Of a stretch of 15,870 nt of DNA, positions 7,004 to 14,351 are shown in pieces (positions within the stretch are counted from its first letter, which is position 1; the number at the start of each line of letters is the position of its first letter). This stretch comes from Caldisericaceae bacterium (GTDB lineage Bacteria; Caldisericota; Caldisericia; Caldisericales; Caldisericaceae), in the NCBI GenBank assembly GCA_026987225.1, contig JALSNB010000084.1, forward strand, positions 1 through 15,870. Direction: 5' to 3'. Below the pieces are notes generated by a model, which was given only the letters and a program-made list of their open reading frames with translations, was not told the DNA's origin and searched no databases. A program made the translations under genes and the position numbers.

Positions 7004-8530
7004 ATGGGAGAAATTGTACTGCAGGCAAAAAATATTACGAAAAGATTTCCTGGAGTTCTTGCAAACGACCATATTAATTTTGATTTGAGAGAAGGTGAAA
7101 TCCACACATTACTCGGAGAAAACGGTGCCGGCAAAAGCACACTGATGAACATTTTGGACGGCATCTACTATCCCAATGAAGGCGAAATATATATTCGTGG
7201 CAAAAGGGCGAACATACGCTCACCTTTTGATGCGATGCGTTACGGAATAGGAATGATTCACCAGCATTTTATGTTGGTCGATACGTTGACAGTTTTGGAA
7301 AATATCATTCTCGGACTGAAAGATCAAAAATTTGTCATCAACAAAAAAGAAATTGCAGATAAAATTCTTGAAATATCCGATAAATACAAATTTGATTTGA
7401 AACCTTACGCAAAAATATGGCAGCTCTCTGTAGGCGAACAGCAGAGAGTGGAAATTGTCAAAATGCTTTTTAGAGGAGCGAACATACTGATTCTTGACGA
7501 ACCGACGGCAGTGCTTACCCCTCAGGAATCGGAAGCACTTTTCAAAATTTTGAAACAGATGAAATCCGAAGGAAAATCGATTATATTCATCAGTCATAAA
7601 CTTAACGAAGTAATGGAAATTTCGGATAGGATTACCGTACTGAGAAAAGGTAAGGTAATCGGTACCGTAAATAAGAACGAAACAAACCAGAGGGAACTTG
7701 CAAAAATGATGGTAGGAAGGGAAGTTCTGTTCAGGTTGGAACGAAAACCTCTGAAGGAAGGCAAAGAGATTTTGAAAGTTGATAATGTCGAAGCTTTTAA
7801 TGATAGAGGCATAAAAATATTGAACAAAATCAGTTTCTCCGTGCATGCAGGAGAAATTTTCGGACTTGCCGGTGTTGCGGGAAACGGGCAGAAAGAACTT
7901 GCACAGGTGATTACTGGCCTGCGTAAAGCAACGGGCGGAAGAGTTTTTTTAAATGGCAAAGATATTACAAACAAACATCCTTTGCACATATCGCAGAGCG
8001 GTGTAAATTACGTGCCACCGGATAGGTTAAAAGTCGGACTTGTTCCCAATCTTTCTTCCGTGGAAAATGCAATTCTCAGGATATACAGAAGGGAACCTGT
8101 TGGAAAGAACGGTTTTATCGATTATAAGAAAGCGCGTGAATTTACCGAGGATCTCATAGAGAAGTATAATATAATGGTTCCCAGAATAGATGCACCCGTA
8201 AAGCTTCTTTCCGGTGGAAACATGCAGAAACTTCTGCTTGCAAGAGAAATAACGGAAAAACCGTCTCTCTTAATTGCAGTGCATCCGACAAGAGGACTTG
8301 ACGTCGGTGCAACCGAGTTCATAAGGAAGAAGTTATTGGAAGTGCGTGATTCCGGTATGGCTGTTCTGCTTATTTCCGAAGACCTTGACGAAATCCTTAT
8401 GATTTCGGATAGGATTGGTGTTATATACGAAGGCAAAATTACGGGTATAGTGAATGCGAAAGATGCTGATGTTCACAAGCTCGGACTTTTGATGGCCGGT
8501 GCTGCGGACGAACAAGTATCGGTTAATTAG
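7004..8530 (+). CDS. BMP-type ABC importer, double ATPase subunit
   Basis: Energises uptake; 508 residues with two fused nucleotide-binding domains, as in nucleoside/sugar ABC ATPases. Domain 1 is complete: Walker A GENGAGKST (38-46), signature LSVGEQQ (141-147), Walker B ILILDEP with D165 and E166, then an H-loop (ISHK). Domain 2 keeps a good signature, LSGGNMQ (402-408). However, its Walker A is GVAGNGQKEL without the Lys-Ser/Thr pair, and its Walker B reads LLIAVHPTRGLD, with H427 at the catalytic Glu position. Such an asymmetric pair, with one ATP site degenerate, is normal for this family. The ATG follows GGAGGA. It is co-transcribed with the two permeases downstream (17- and 1-base gaps). 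Substrate choice comes from the binding protein and permeases. Confidence 0.93.
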   Translation: MGEIVLQAKNITKRFPGVLANDHINFDLREGEIHTLLGENGAGKSTLMNILDGIYYPNEGEIYIRGKRANIRSPFDAMRYGIGMIHQHFMLVDTLTVLENIILGLKDQKFVINKKEIADKILEISDKYKFDLKPYAKIWQLSVGEQQRVEIVKMLFRGANILILDEPTAVLTPQESEALFKILKQMKSEGKSIIFISHKLNEVMEISDRITVLRKGKVIGTVNKNETNQRELAKMMVGREVLFRLERKPLKEGKEILKVDNVEAFNDRGIKILNKISFSVHAGEIFGLAGVAGNGQKELAQVITGLRKATGGRVFLNGKDITNKHPLHISQSGVNYVPPDRLKVGLVPNLSSVENAILRIYRREPVGKNGFIDYKKAREFTEDLIEKYNIMVPRIDAPVKLLSGGNMQKLLLAREITEKPSLLIAVHPTRGLDVGATEFIRKKLLEVRDSGMAVLLISEDLDEILMISDRIGVIYEGKITGIVNAKDADVHKLGLLMAGAADEQVSVN

Positions 8531-8547
8531 GTTATGAGAGGTGGGAT

Positions 8548-9642
8548 ATGCTGAGATTTGAAAAAAGAGAAACGACGCCTGCAAGTTTAAAATTTATTGT
8601 TCCCACGGTTTCCGTTATTATCGGACTGATTATCGGAGCAATTGCGATTCTCATAAAAGGGGTTAATCCGCTCCATGTTTATAATGCTTTGCTTATAGGT
8701 GCATACAGTAGTAAATATACATTCTCCGAAACTCTTGTTGCCGCAACTCCCCTTATTCTTATTTCCGCAGGGCTTATTCTTGTTTTCAAGATGAATTTCT
8801 GGAATATCGGCGCTTACGGACAGTATATAATGGGAGCAATATTCAGTTCTTACTTTGCTATTTTCTGGTCTCCCAACATTCCGAAACCGATTATGCTCAC
8901 CGTAATGGTGATTGCCGGAATGGTCGGCGGTGCAATTTGGGCGGTTATCCCGGCTTTGCTCAAAGCGTATTGGGAAGTGAACGAAGTAATTTCCACTTTA
9001 CTGCTTAACTATATCGCACTCTTCATACTTAAATATTTCATGTACGGCACGTGGAGAGATCCGTTGAGTCATGGTTTCCCTCTGTCCAAGCCGTTTCCCA
9101 ACAATGCGCAACTTCCCAGAATCATACCACATACAAGGGTGAATTTAGGGCTTATTTTCGGTATTATTGCGGTAATAGTAATATGGATCATACTGAAAAA
9201 AACAAAGTTCGGATACGAGATAAGGGTAATAGGCGAAAACGCAAGAGCAGCACATTATGCAGGGATTAATGTCGCTAAGAATATCGTAATTGCTATGGCA
9301 ATAAGCGGTGCTCTTGCAGGGCTTGCCGGAATGGTTCAGGTTTCCGGTATTATTCATCTTCTTCAAATCAAAATTAATCCTGATTACGGATATACTGCTA
9401 TTATCGTTGCTTGGCTTGCCTATCTTGATCCGATCGCCGCTTCATTCGTCGCCGTGCTTCTCGGCGGGCTTGCATCCGGAGGGTATCAAATCCAAATCGT
9501 TATGCACGTTCCTTTCGGCATAGTCAATGTAATTGAAAGTTCTATTTTGTTCGTGCTTATAGGTAGTGAGATCTTTACTAAATACAGAGTGCATTTTGAG
9601 CGAAAAAAACCAATTCCCGTCTCAAAGATAGGAGGAGAATAA
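8548..9642 (+). CDS. BMP-type ABC importer permease 1
   Basis: An integral membrane subunit of 364 residues in the BPD_transp_2 (branched-chain/nucleoside type) permease family, YufP/NupB-like. About eight to nine hydrophobic segments can be seen, the first at roughly residues 14-34. The family coupling segment follows the middle: TKFGYEIRVIGENARAAHYA, then GINVAKN, which is the motif that contacts the ATPase. The C-terminus ends in a basic tail. It starts at ATG after AGAGGTGG, 17 bases beyond the ATPase stop. It forms a heterodimer with the next gene's product, which is the usual arrangement for nucleoside/nucleobase BMP transporters. Confidence 0.9.
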   Translation: MLRFEKRETTPASLKFIVPTVSVIIGLIIGAIAILIKGVNPLHVYNALLIGAYSSKYTFSETLVAATPLILISAGLILVFKMNFWNIGAYGQYIMGAIFSSYFAIFWSPNIPKPIMLTVMVIAGMVGGAIWAVIPALLKAYWEVNEVISTLLLNYIALFILKYFMYGTWRDPLSHGFPLSKPFPNNAQLPRIIPHTRVNLGLIFGIIAVIVIWIILKKTKFGYEIRVIGENARAAHYAGINVAKNIVIAMAISGALAGLAGMVQVSGIIHLLQIKINPDYGYTAIIVAWLAYLDPIAASFVAVLLGGLASGGYQIQIVMHVPFGIVNVIESSILFVLIGSEIFTKYRVHFERKKPIPVSKIGGE

Positions 9643-9643
9643 A

Positions 9644-10585
9644 ATGAACGCGTCTCATCACTTGGTAATAATAGCTCTTTTGTCGGCGGCCGTTCAATCC
9701 GGAACAATACTACTCTTTCCCACGATAGGTGAAATTTTTGCCGAACGTGCGGGCATACTGAACCTTGGCGTCGAAGGAATGATGATTGTCGGTGCGCTTA
9801 TCGGCTTCATTGTAACGTATGTAACGAAAAATCCTTATCTCGGCTTCATAGTGGGAACGATAGCCGGAGGACTTACCGCTTTGATTCATGCATTTGTTTC
9901 CATTACTCTCAGGGGAAATCAGGTTGTCAGCGGTCTTGCACTAACGATATTCGGTTTGGGATTTACGAATTTTTACGGCCAGAGATGGATAAATCTCAAA
10001 CTCAACGTAACCCCCAGTGTATTACCTATCCCTTTGCTTTCCAAAATTCCGTTTATCGGACCTATATTCTTTAAGCAGGACGCACTTGTTTATACCTCGT
10101 ATATAGTCGCGATAGTTATGTGGTTTATTTTGTATAAAACTAAAGTTGGCGTTCATTTGAGAGCGACGGGACAGAACGCCCGTGCGGCTGACGCAATGGG
10201 TGTAAACGTTTATGCAACAAGATATTGGTGGACATTCTTCGGTGGCTTATTGGCAGGTGCAGGCGGTGCTTACCTTACCATAGGTTATGCTTCGTTCTGG
10301 CTTGACGGTATGACTGCCGGAAGAGGATGGATTGCAATTGCACTTGTTATTTTTGCAATGTGGGATCCGCTTAACGCAATGATCGGTGCGTATTTGTTCG
10401 GAGGCATCGATGCGTTGCAGCTTCAATTGCAGGCAATAGGCGTTACGATTCCGTCGTCGCTACTTAACATGCTTCCTTATCTTCTTACGTTTATTGTAAT
10501 CGTCATAGCGACGCTTGTCGTAAGAATGAAACACATATCCGCACCAAAGGAATTGGGTATACCGTATAACAGGGAGGAAAAATAG
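9644..10585 (+). CDS. BMP-type ABC importer permease 2
   Basis: The second transmembrane subunit, 313 residues, YufQ/NupC-like. The N-terminal LLFPTIGEIFAERAGILNLG and then VEGMM is the strongly conserved opening of this branch. The coupling motif is KTKVGVHLRATGQNARAADA followed by MGVNVYATRY. About eight hydrophobic segments are visible. It begins one base after permease 1 stops, with AGGAGGA inside the end of that gene, so translation is coupled and equal amounts are expected. The next gene starts three bases after its TAG, linking the PLP enzyme to the transporter transcript. Confidence 0.9.
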   Translation: MNASHHLVIIALLSAAVQSGTILLFPTIGEIFAERAGILNLGVEGMMIVGALIGFIVTYVTKNPYLGFIVGTIAGGLTALIHAFVSITLRGNQVVSGLALTIFGLGFTNFYGQRWINLKLNVTPSVLPIPLLSKIPFIGPIFFKQDALVYTSYIVAIVMWFILYKTKVGVHLRATGQNARAADAMGVNVYATRYWWTFFGGLLAGAGGAYLTIGYASFWLDGMTAGRGWIAIALVIFAMWDPLNAMIGAYLFGGIDALQLQLQAIGVTIPSSLLNMLPYLLTFIVIVIATLVVRMKHISAPKELGIPYNREEK

Positions 10586-10588
10586 CAA

Positions 10589-11818
10589 ATGAGTTATGTG
10601 AAAAAACTGAAATGTTTGCTTTGTGGAGCGGAATACTCTCCAGACGAGGTTAAATATACGTGTCCCAAATGCGGTAGCGAAGGAATTCTTGAAGTCATTT
10701 ATGATTACGACGAAATAAAGAAGCATTTTTCAAAAGAAAGTTTAAAGGAAAATAACGATTATACGATGTGGCGTTATCTTCCGCTTCTTCCGGTTAACGA
10801 TCCTTCGAAGATAGGGCCTTTGAAGGTCGGTTGGACGCCGCTTTACAAAGCGGAGAGAATCAGAAACGACCTAAAAATGCCAAATCTATGGATAAAGGAT
10901 GACGGGAGAAACCCTACGGCCTCTCTTAAGGACAGGGCGTCTGCAATTGCCGTTGTAAAGGCGCAGGAGCTCGGTGAAAAGACGGTGACATGTGCTTCTA
11001 CCGGTAATGCGGCATCTTCACTTGCAGGTGCTTCTGCTTCCGTTGGCCTGAAAAATTATATTTTTGTTCCAAAAACTGCGCCTAAGGCAAAAATCGCTCA
11101 ACTTCTTGTTTTCGGAGCAACAGTGCTTGCAGTAAACGGCACGTATGATGAGGCTTTTGACCTTTCCATAAAGGCAACTGAAACTTTCGGATGGTATAAC
11201 AGGAATACTGCGTTCAATCCTTACATGGTGGAAGGCAAGAAAACTGTGGCACTTGAAATAATAGAGCAGATGAATTTCGATGTGCCGGACTATGTGTTTG
11301 TTTCCGTAGGTGACGGGTGCATAATTTCAGGCGTTGCAAAGGGATACAAAGATATGCTTTCTCTCGGATTTATTGACAAAATGCCAAAGCTTGTTGCCGT
11401 TCAAGCGGAAGGATGTAAACCGATAGTGGATGCGGTAAACGGCGACGGCAATGTAAAATTTGTTGAGCCCGATACAATTGCGGATAGTATTGCCGTAGGT
11501 ATTCCGAGAAACCGTGTTATGGCCGTCAGGGACATCAAGCAGTCCGGAGGTTTTGGAATTTCCGTGAGCGATGAAGAGATTATATCCGCTATTAAATACC
11601 TTGGTTCGACTCAGGGTATTTTTGCTGAACCTGCAGGTGCAACAGGATTTGCGGGTATGCTAAAAGCTCTCAAGGAGGGTAAAATTTCCAAAAACGACAA
11701 GGTTGTGGTAATAGTTACCGGCAACGGGCTAAAAGATGTAAACAGTGCTATAAAAGCGGGAGGAGAGCCGATAATAATAGATCCACTTATTGAGGAAGTT
11801 AAAAAAATTGTGGGTTAA
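10589..11818 (+). CDS. Threonine-synthase-like PLP enzyme, probably a catabolic lyase
   Basis: A fold-type II PLP enzyme of 409 residues with an N-terminal zinc ribbon (C9, C12, C25, C28). The PLP lysine is K114 in NPTASLKDRA, the phosphate-binding loop is STGNAAS (137-143), and the C-terminal SEAP/TGNGLKD segments are ThrC-like. However, residues that define threonine synthase differ: GSFKDRG is ASLKDRA, and the usual V-G-N-A-G-N segment is VGDGCIISG (240-248), nearer to the glycine-rich loops of ammonia-lyases and dehydratases. No homoserine or threonine pathway genes are near; it is the last gene of a purine/ureide transport and degradation transcript. In E. coli the corresponding cluster carries the PLP enzyme YgeX (diaminopropionate ammonia-lyase), so this may be its functional replacement. 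True threonine synthase remains possible. A strong terminator follows. Confidence 0.85.
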   Translation: MSYVKKLKCLLCGAEYSPDEVKYTCPKCGSEGILEVIYDYDEIKKHFSKESLKENNDYTMWRYLPLLPVNDPSKIGPLKVGWTPLYKAERIRNDLKMPNLWIKDDGRNPTASLKDRASAIAVVKAQELGEKTVTCASTGNAASSLAGASASVGLKNYIFVPKTAPKAKIAQLLVFGATVLAVNGTYDEAFDLSIKATETFGWYNRNTAFNPYMVEGKKTVALEIIEQMNFDVPDYVFVSVGDGCIISGVAKGYKDMLSLGFIDKMPKLVAVQAEGCKPIVDAVNGDGNVKFVEPDTIADSIAVGIPRNRVMAVRDIKQSGGFGISVSDEEIISAIKYLGSTQGIFAEPAGATGFAGMLKALKEGKISKNDKVVVIVTGNGLKDVNSAIKAGGEPIIIDPLIEEVKKIVG

Positions 11819-11820
11819 TT

Positions 11821-11847
11821 AAAGGGGAACCGTAGGTTCCCTTTTTT
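11821..11847 (+). terminator. Strong intrinsic terminator closing the catabolic/transport cluster
   Basis: An 11-bp stem (11821-11831 with 11835-11845, one G.U) and a 3-nt loop, with an uninterrupted run of six T at 11842-11847. It separates the PLP enzyme from the antiporter gene. Confidence 0.88.
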
Positions 11848-11868
11848 AATTATTGATGGTAGGCGAAA

Positions 11869-13050
11869 ATGAAAAGTGCTTTGTCTAATATTTATTTAAT
11901 GGCTTCTCTTATGCTCCTTCTCGGATTTATTCTGGGAAGGCTACTTAAAAAGATCGGGCTTACGGAAGTCCTCGCATATATTATTGCGGGCATCCTTATC
12001 GGTCCTGTATTTAAATTTACGATACCTTCCTCTTTTAATAAGGTTGTTACTGCTATTACGCTATCTTTTGTCGCCTATATGGTCGGTTTGAGTTTTTCGT
12101 TTAAATTTTTGAAACGTATGGGCAAGGCAATAATTACCATTTTGGTTGTTGAAGTCGTTATTACATCTCTTGTCGTGTGGGCACTTGTATATATTTTTAC
12201 AAAGAATATGGCGCTTTCCATCATATTGGGTGCGCTTGCCCCGGCCACTGCACCTGCTGGCACAATCGCAGTAATAAGGGATTTGAAGGCGAAAGGAAGC
12301 CTTACAAACGTTGCGATTGCAATTGTAGGGCTTGACGATGCGGCAGGTATCATTATATATTCGTTCGGTATAGTTCTTACAAAGGCATTGCTTGGGGGTA
12401 AGGTAGATATAAAGGCATTTGTGATAAGGCCCATGTGGGAAATTTTCGGTGCCGTGCTTTTGGGTGCGGCAGTAGGATTTGTTGTTTCTTATCTTACAAA
12501 CAAGGCGAAACTCTCTTCCGATAACATTTTTATTATTTCCATAGGTGCTGTGATGTTATCGTGGGGAATTGCTCAGATAATGGGCGTTTCGGCAATTCTT
12601 ACCTGTATGATATTCGGCACTGTTATGATAAATTTCAATACATCGATCAGCAATCAGTCCAACCGATTAATAGATAGCATTATGAGCCCCATATTTATAC
12701 TTTTCTTTGCGGCAATCGGAGCTGAGATAGATTTCTCTCAATTTTTGGCAATGCTCGGCATTGTCCTTGTTTACTGCATAGGAAGAAGCATCGGTAAGGT
12801 ATTGGGGTGTGGCCTTGGGGGTTTTATATCCAGATCCGAAGCGAAAATTACCAAGTATCTTGGCGTTGCATTGCTAAACCAGGCAGGAGTTGCAGTTGGC
12901 CTTGCATTTTTAGCCGCTCAGGAACTCTCCGCTTACCACATGGGAGGAATGATTACGACTCTTATGGCCACAACTACCGCTGTGTTCCAGATTCTTTCGC
13001 CGCTTGGCACGCAGTATGCGCTTAAAAAATCCGGTGAAAGTAGCATTTAA
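11869..13050 (+). CDS. CPA2-type cation/proton antiporter (NapA/Kef-like membrane domain)
   Basis: An integral membrane exchanger of 393 residues with about 12-13 hydrophobic segments, moving Na+ or K+ against H+. The ion-binding helix shows GLDDAAG with D156-D157, the paired-aspartate motif of electrogenic antiporters such as NapA, which favours Na+/H+ exchange. The unwound-helix segment APATAPAGT lies at about 124-132. No C-terminal RCK/TrkA_N or universal-stress domain is present; the protein ends soon after the last helix, so any nucleotide gating would need a separate subunit. The start ATG has only a weak GGTAGG upstream, and no clear promoter is visible in the 50 bp after the preceding terminator. 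It may depend on read-through. Its stop faces the convergent minus-strand gene across three bases. Ion specificity is not certain. Confidence 0.88.
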   Translation: MKSALSNIYLMASLMLLLGFILGRLLKKIGLTEVLAYIIAGILIGPVFKFTIPSSFNKVVTAITLSFVAYMVGLSFSFKFLKRMGKAIITILVVEVVITSLVVWALVYIFTKNMALSIILGALAPATAPAGTIAVIRDLKAKGSLTNVAIAIVGLDDAAGIIIYSFGIVLTKALLGGKVDIKAFVIRPMWEIFGAVLLGAAVGFVVSYLTNKAKLSSDNIFIISIGAVMLSWGIAQIMGVSAILTCMIFGTVMINFNTSISNQSNRLIDSIMSPIFILFFAAIGAEIDFSQFLAMLGIVLVYCIGRSIGKVLGCGLGGFISRSEAKITKYLGVALLNQAGVAVGLAFLAAQELSAYHMGGMITTLMATTTAVFQILSPLGTQYALKKSGESSI

Positions 13051-13053
13051 TCT

Positions 13054-13698
13054 TTACAGAGAATCTATAAGTTGCCATTGAAAACGTTCGTTTTCATTAA
13101 ATAAAATCACGTTCAGTTCGTTATCTTTGACGAATGCTTCTATTGGTTCTATCAATGTTTCTATATATGTTTTAACGTTAAGGTTAATTCTATCACTAAG
13201 ATGCAAAGGCAGTGTGATTTCTTTGCATTCTTCTTCAACTGCTTTTTTCAGAATGTCTGATATCAATGTTTTTATATCGTCTTCTACTTCTTCAAATGCA
13301 TAACTTAACGGAAAGTTTGAATATAAGATTTTTTTGCCTTCCGCATCTTCGCAAAAGACTTTGTATTTTTGAGATGTATCATAGTAATATTCCAGATTTT
13401 TTATCATTTTATCCGTTATGAATTGCTCGTGGCCATCGATTAGCGGCTTTATCCCTCTGTCTGATACTTCAAGCGGGATATAAAAACAATGCGTTTTTGT
13501 AAAAAGTTCCTCAAAACTTAAAGTTGAAAAAATTATCTTTCCTTTTTCAAACTCGGCGCTGAACAGATATTCTTTTTCCGGTTCCGTATATGAATTGTTA
13601 ATCGTATCTTTTGTATGTTTTATCTTGGCTGCGCTTTTGGTAAACCAGACGAGCGCCAAAAGGACTGTTATGCCGATTAGTCCGAAAACGAGGTTCAT
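13054..13698 (-). CDS. Membrane-anchored protein of unknown function
   Basis: I do not recognise this 214-residue protein. Residues 1-18 form one hydrophobic helix (FGLIGITVLLALVWF) with no cleavage site, followed by Lys-rich residues, so a single N-terminal anchor is likely. The remainder (about 40-214) is soluble, acidic and rich in Lys/Glu/Ile/Phe, with alternating strand-like and helix-like stretches and no known catalytic motif. The start ATG overlaps the stop of the upstream small gene by one base (TGATG), showing translational coupling. The gene ends three bases from the convergent antiporter gene with no terminator visible, so the two transcripts probably overlap at their 3' ends. A joint role with the DUF6812-like partner is likely but undefined. 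Confidence 0.72.
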   Translation of the reverse strand: MNLVFGLIGITVLLALVWFTKSAAKIKHTKDTINNSYTEPEKEYLFSAEFEKGKIIFSTLSFEELFTKTHCFYIPLEVSDRGIKPLIDGHEQFITDKMIKNLEYYYDTSQKYKVFCEDAEGKKILYSNFPLSYAFEEVEDDIKTLISDILKKAVEEECKEITLPLHLSDRINLNVKTYIETLIEPIEAFVKDNELNVILFNENERFQWQLIDSL

Positions 13699-13949
13699 CA
13701 GGTATTTGGAGATATTGCTATAACTTGCTCCCTATTTACCATGATAAAATCTCTTTTTTCCAATGTAGTCCCTCCGTAAACAAGGGTTATTTCGGCATTT
13801 GTTATTGCCATAAACTGCTGATTTTTCAGAAATTTATTCAATGCGTCCGAAAAGCGCATGTTTTTGGGAACGGTAGCATCCCCCCTGATGATAAAAGCAT
13901 CAGTAAGTATGAGAACTTTTATCTTTTTTGTATTTTCTCCGATAGCCAT
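13698..13949 (-). CDS. Small DUF6812-like protein
   Basis: An 83-residue cytoplasmic protein. The core pattern (VLILTDAFIIRGDATVP, then MRFSDALNKFL, then FMAITNAEITLV) resembles, from memory, DUF6812: a small beta-rich domain with T-D-x-x-x-I-x-G at the start, R-x-S/T-D-x-L-N in the middle and a predicted last strand (DFIMVNREQVIAI). Its function is not established. The start ATG has AAGGAGG at 13960-13966 in front. It lies about 55 bases after rpsU, separated by a terminator hairpin with no clear promoter of its own, so it is probably made by read-through from rpsU. It overlaps the next gene by one base. Confidence 0.75.
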   Translation of the reverse strand: MAIGENTKKIKVLILTDAFIIRGDATVPKNMRFSDALNKFLKNQQFMAITNAEITLVYGGTTLEKRDFIMVNREQVIAISPNT

Positions 13950-13970
13950 CTTTGTAATTCCTCCTTATTT

Positions 13971-13998
13971 TAAGAAAAAGGCAGGGTTAACCTGCCTT
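13971..13998 (-). terminator. Intrinsic terminator after rpsU
   Basis: On the minus strand, stem AAGGCAGG/CCTGCCTT (13991-13998 with 13978-13985) and a 5-nt loop, followed by TTTTTCTTA. It starts five bases after the rpsU stop and ends five bases before the ribosome binding site of the DUF6812-like gene, so it probably sets how much transcription reaches the downstream pair. Confidence 0.78.
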
Positions 13999-14002
13999 AA
14001 AA

Positions 14003-14164
14003 TTATCTTTTCTTTGCTTCTTTTTGTTTTCTACGCACGCTTGGTGGAACGTAGTATCTGCGCTTTTTCAGCTCAGAATACAGCCCGTCTTTTATGCACT
14101 GCTTTTTAAACCTCTTTAACAAATCATCCAATGATTCGTTTTGCCTCTTATGTACTTGCGCCAC
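14003..14164 (-). CDS. rpsU: 30S ribosomal protein S21
   Basis: A 53-residue basic protein of the small ribosomal subunit, easily overlooked because it is short and starts at GTG. The sequence contains NESLDDLLKRFKK, then CIKDGLYSELKKRRYYVPPS and a C-terminal VRRKQKEAKKR. This is the standard S21 pattern: NES-LDDAL-RFKR, a central K-x-G segment, the KRR-YY/FY-xP motif and a Lys/Arg tail. I place the start at GTG 14164-14162, which gives eight residues before N-E-S as in Bacillus S21; another in-frame GTG lies at 14179-14177. Both lack a well-spaced ribosome binding site: the strong AAAGGAGG is 38 and 23 bases upstream of them. A consensus promoter precedes it and a terminator follows. Confidence 0.9.
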   Translation of the reverse strand: MAQVHKRQNESLDDLLKRFKKQCIKDGLYSELKKRRYYVPPSVRRKQKEAKKR

Positions 14165-14175
14165 AGCAACTATCT

Positions 14176-14193
14176 GCACCCTACTTTGGGGGC
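14176..14193 (-). promoter_or_regulatory. Small hairpin between the rpsU ribosome binding site and start
   Basis: In the rpsU leader the minus strand reads GCCCCC-AAAGTA-GGGTGC, a 6-bp stem with one C.T mismatch. It lies between AAAGGAGG (14203-14210) and the chosen GTG. It encloses the first in-frame GTG (14177-14179). It could bring the distant SD nearer the second GTG or serve as a translational control site. Confidence 0.38.
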
Positions 14194-14202
14194 CAGAACT
14201 CG

Positions 14203-14210
14203 CCTCCTTT
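14203..14210 (-). promoter_or_regulatory. Displaced Shine-Dalgarno of rpsU
   Basis: AAAGGAGG on the minus strand is a strong ribosome binding site, but a CTG six bases on is the only start-like codon at normal distance. That CTG opens eight codons and then TAG. The S21 reading frame begins 38 bases downstream. See the hairpin in between. Confidence 0.5.
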
Positions 14211-14227
14211 CAAATAAATTCTTTTTA

Positions 14228-14255
14228 AGTTTAGCAATTTATCAATCCTTGTCAA
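14228..14255 (-). promoter_or_regulatory. rpsU promoter
   Basis: On the minus strand, a perfect TTGACA (14255-14250), a 16-bp spacer and TAAACT (14233-14228). The predicted start near 14221 gives a leader of about 57 nt before the S21 start codon. Confidence 0.7.
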
Positions 14256-14269
14256 GTGGCAGAATTTTG

Positions 14270-14295
14270 TGGCAATGAATTTAAACTCTTTGCCA
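14270..14295. repeat. TGGCAA/TTGCCA inverted repeat
   Basis: TGGCAA (14270-14275) and TTGCCA (14290-14295) are 14 bp apart. A further direct copy of GTGGCA lies at 14256-14261, immediately behind the rpsU -35 box. The position between the two divergent promoters would suit an operator, but the arms are short and could be chance. Confidence 0.3.
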
Positions 14296-14351
14296 TGGAT
14301 GCTCGTATTTTTGCACTGTTATAAATTTTTCAAAAAAGTGTTTCAAAGGTA

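Noticed and set aside
7220..7846. 208-codon minus-strand open frame inside the ATPase gene.
   Set aside because: It is antisense to intact Walker and signature motifs, and its Phe/Tyr/His-rich composition is typical of a reverse-frame artefact.
13725..14109. Plus-strand open frames opposite the DUF6812-like gene and rpsU.
   Set aside because: They lack ribosome binding sites and are antisense to genes with recognisable proteins.
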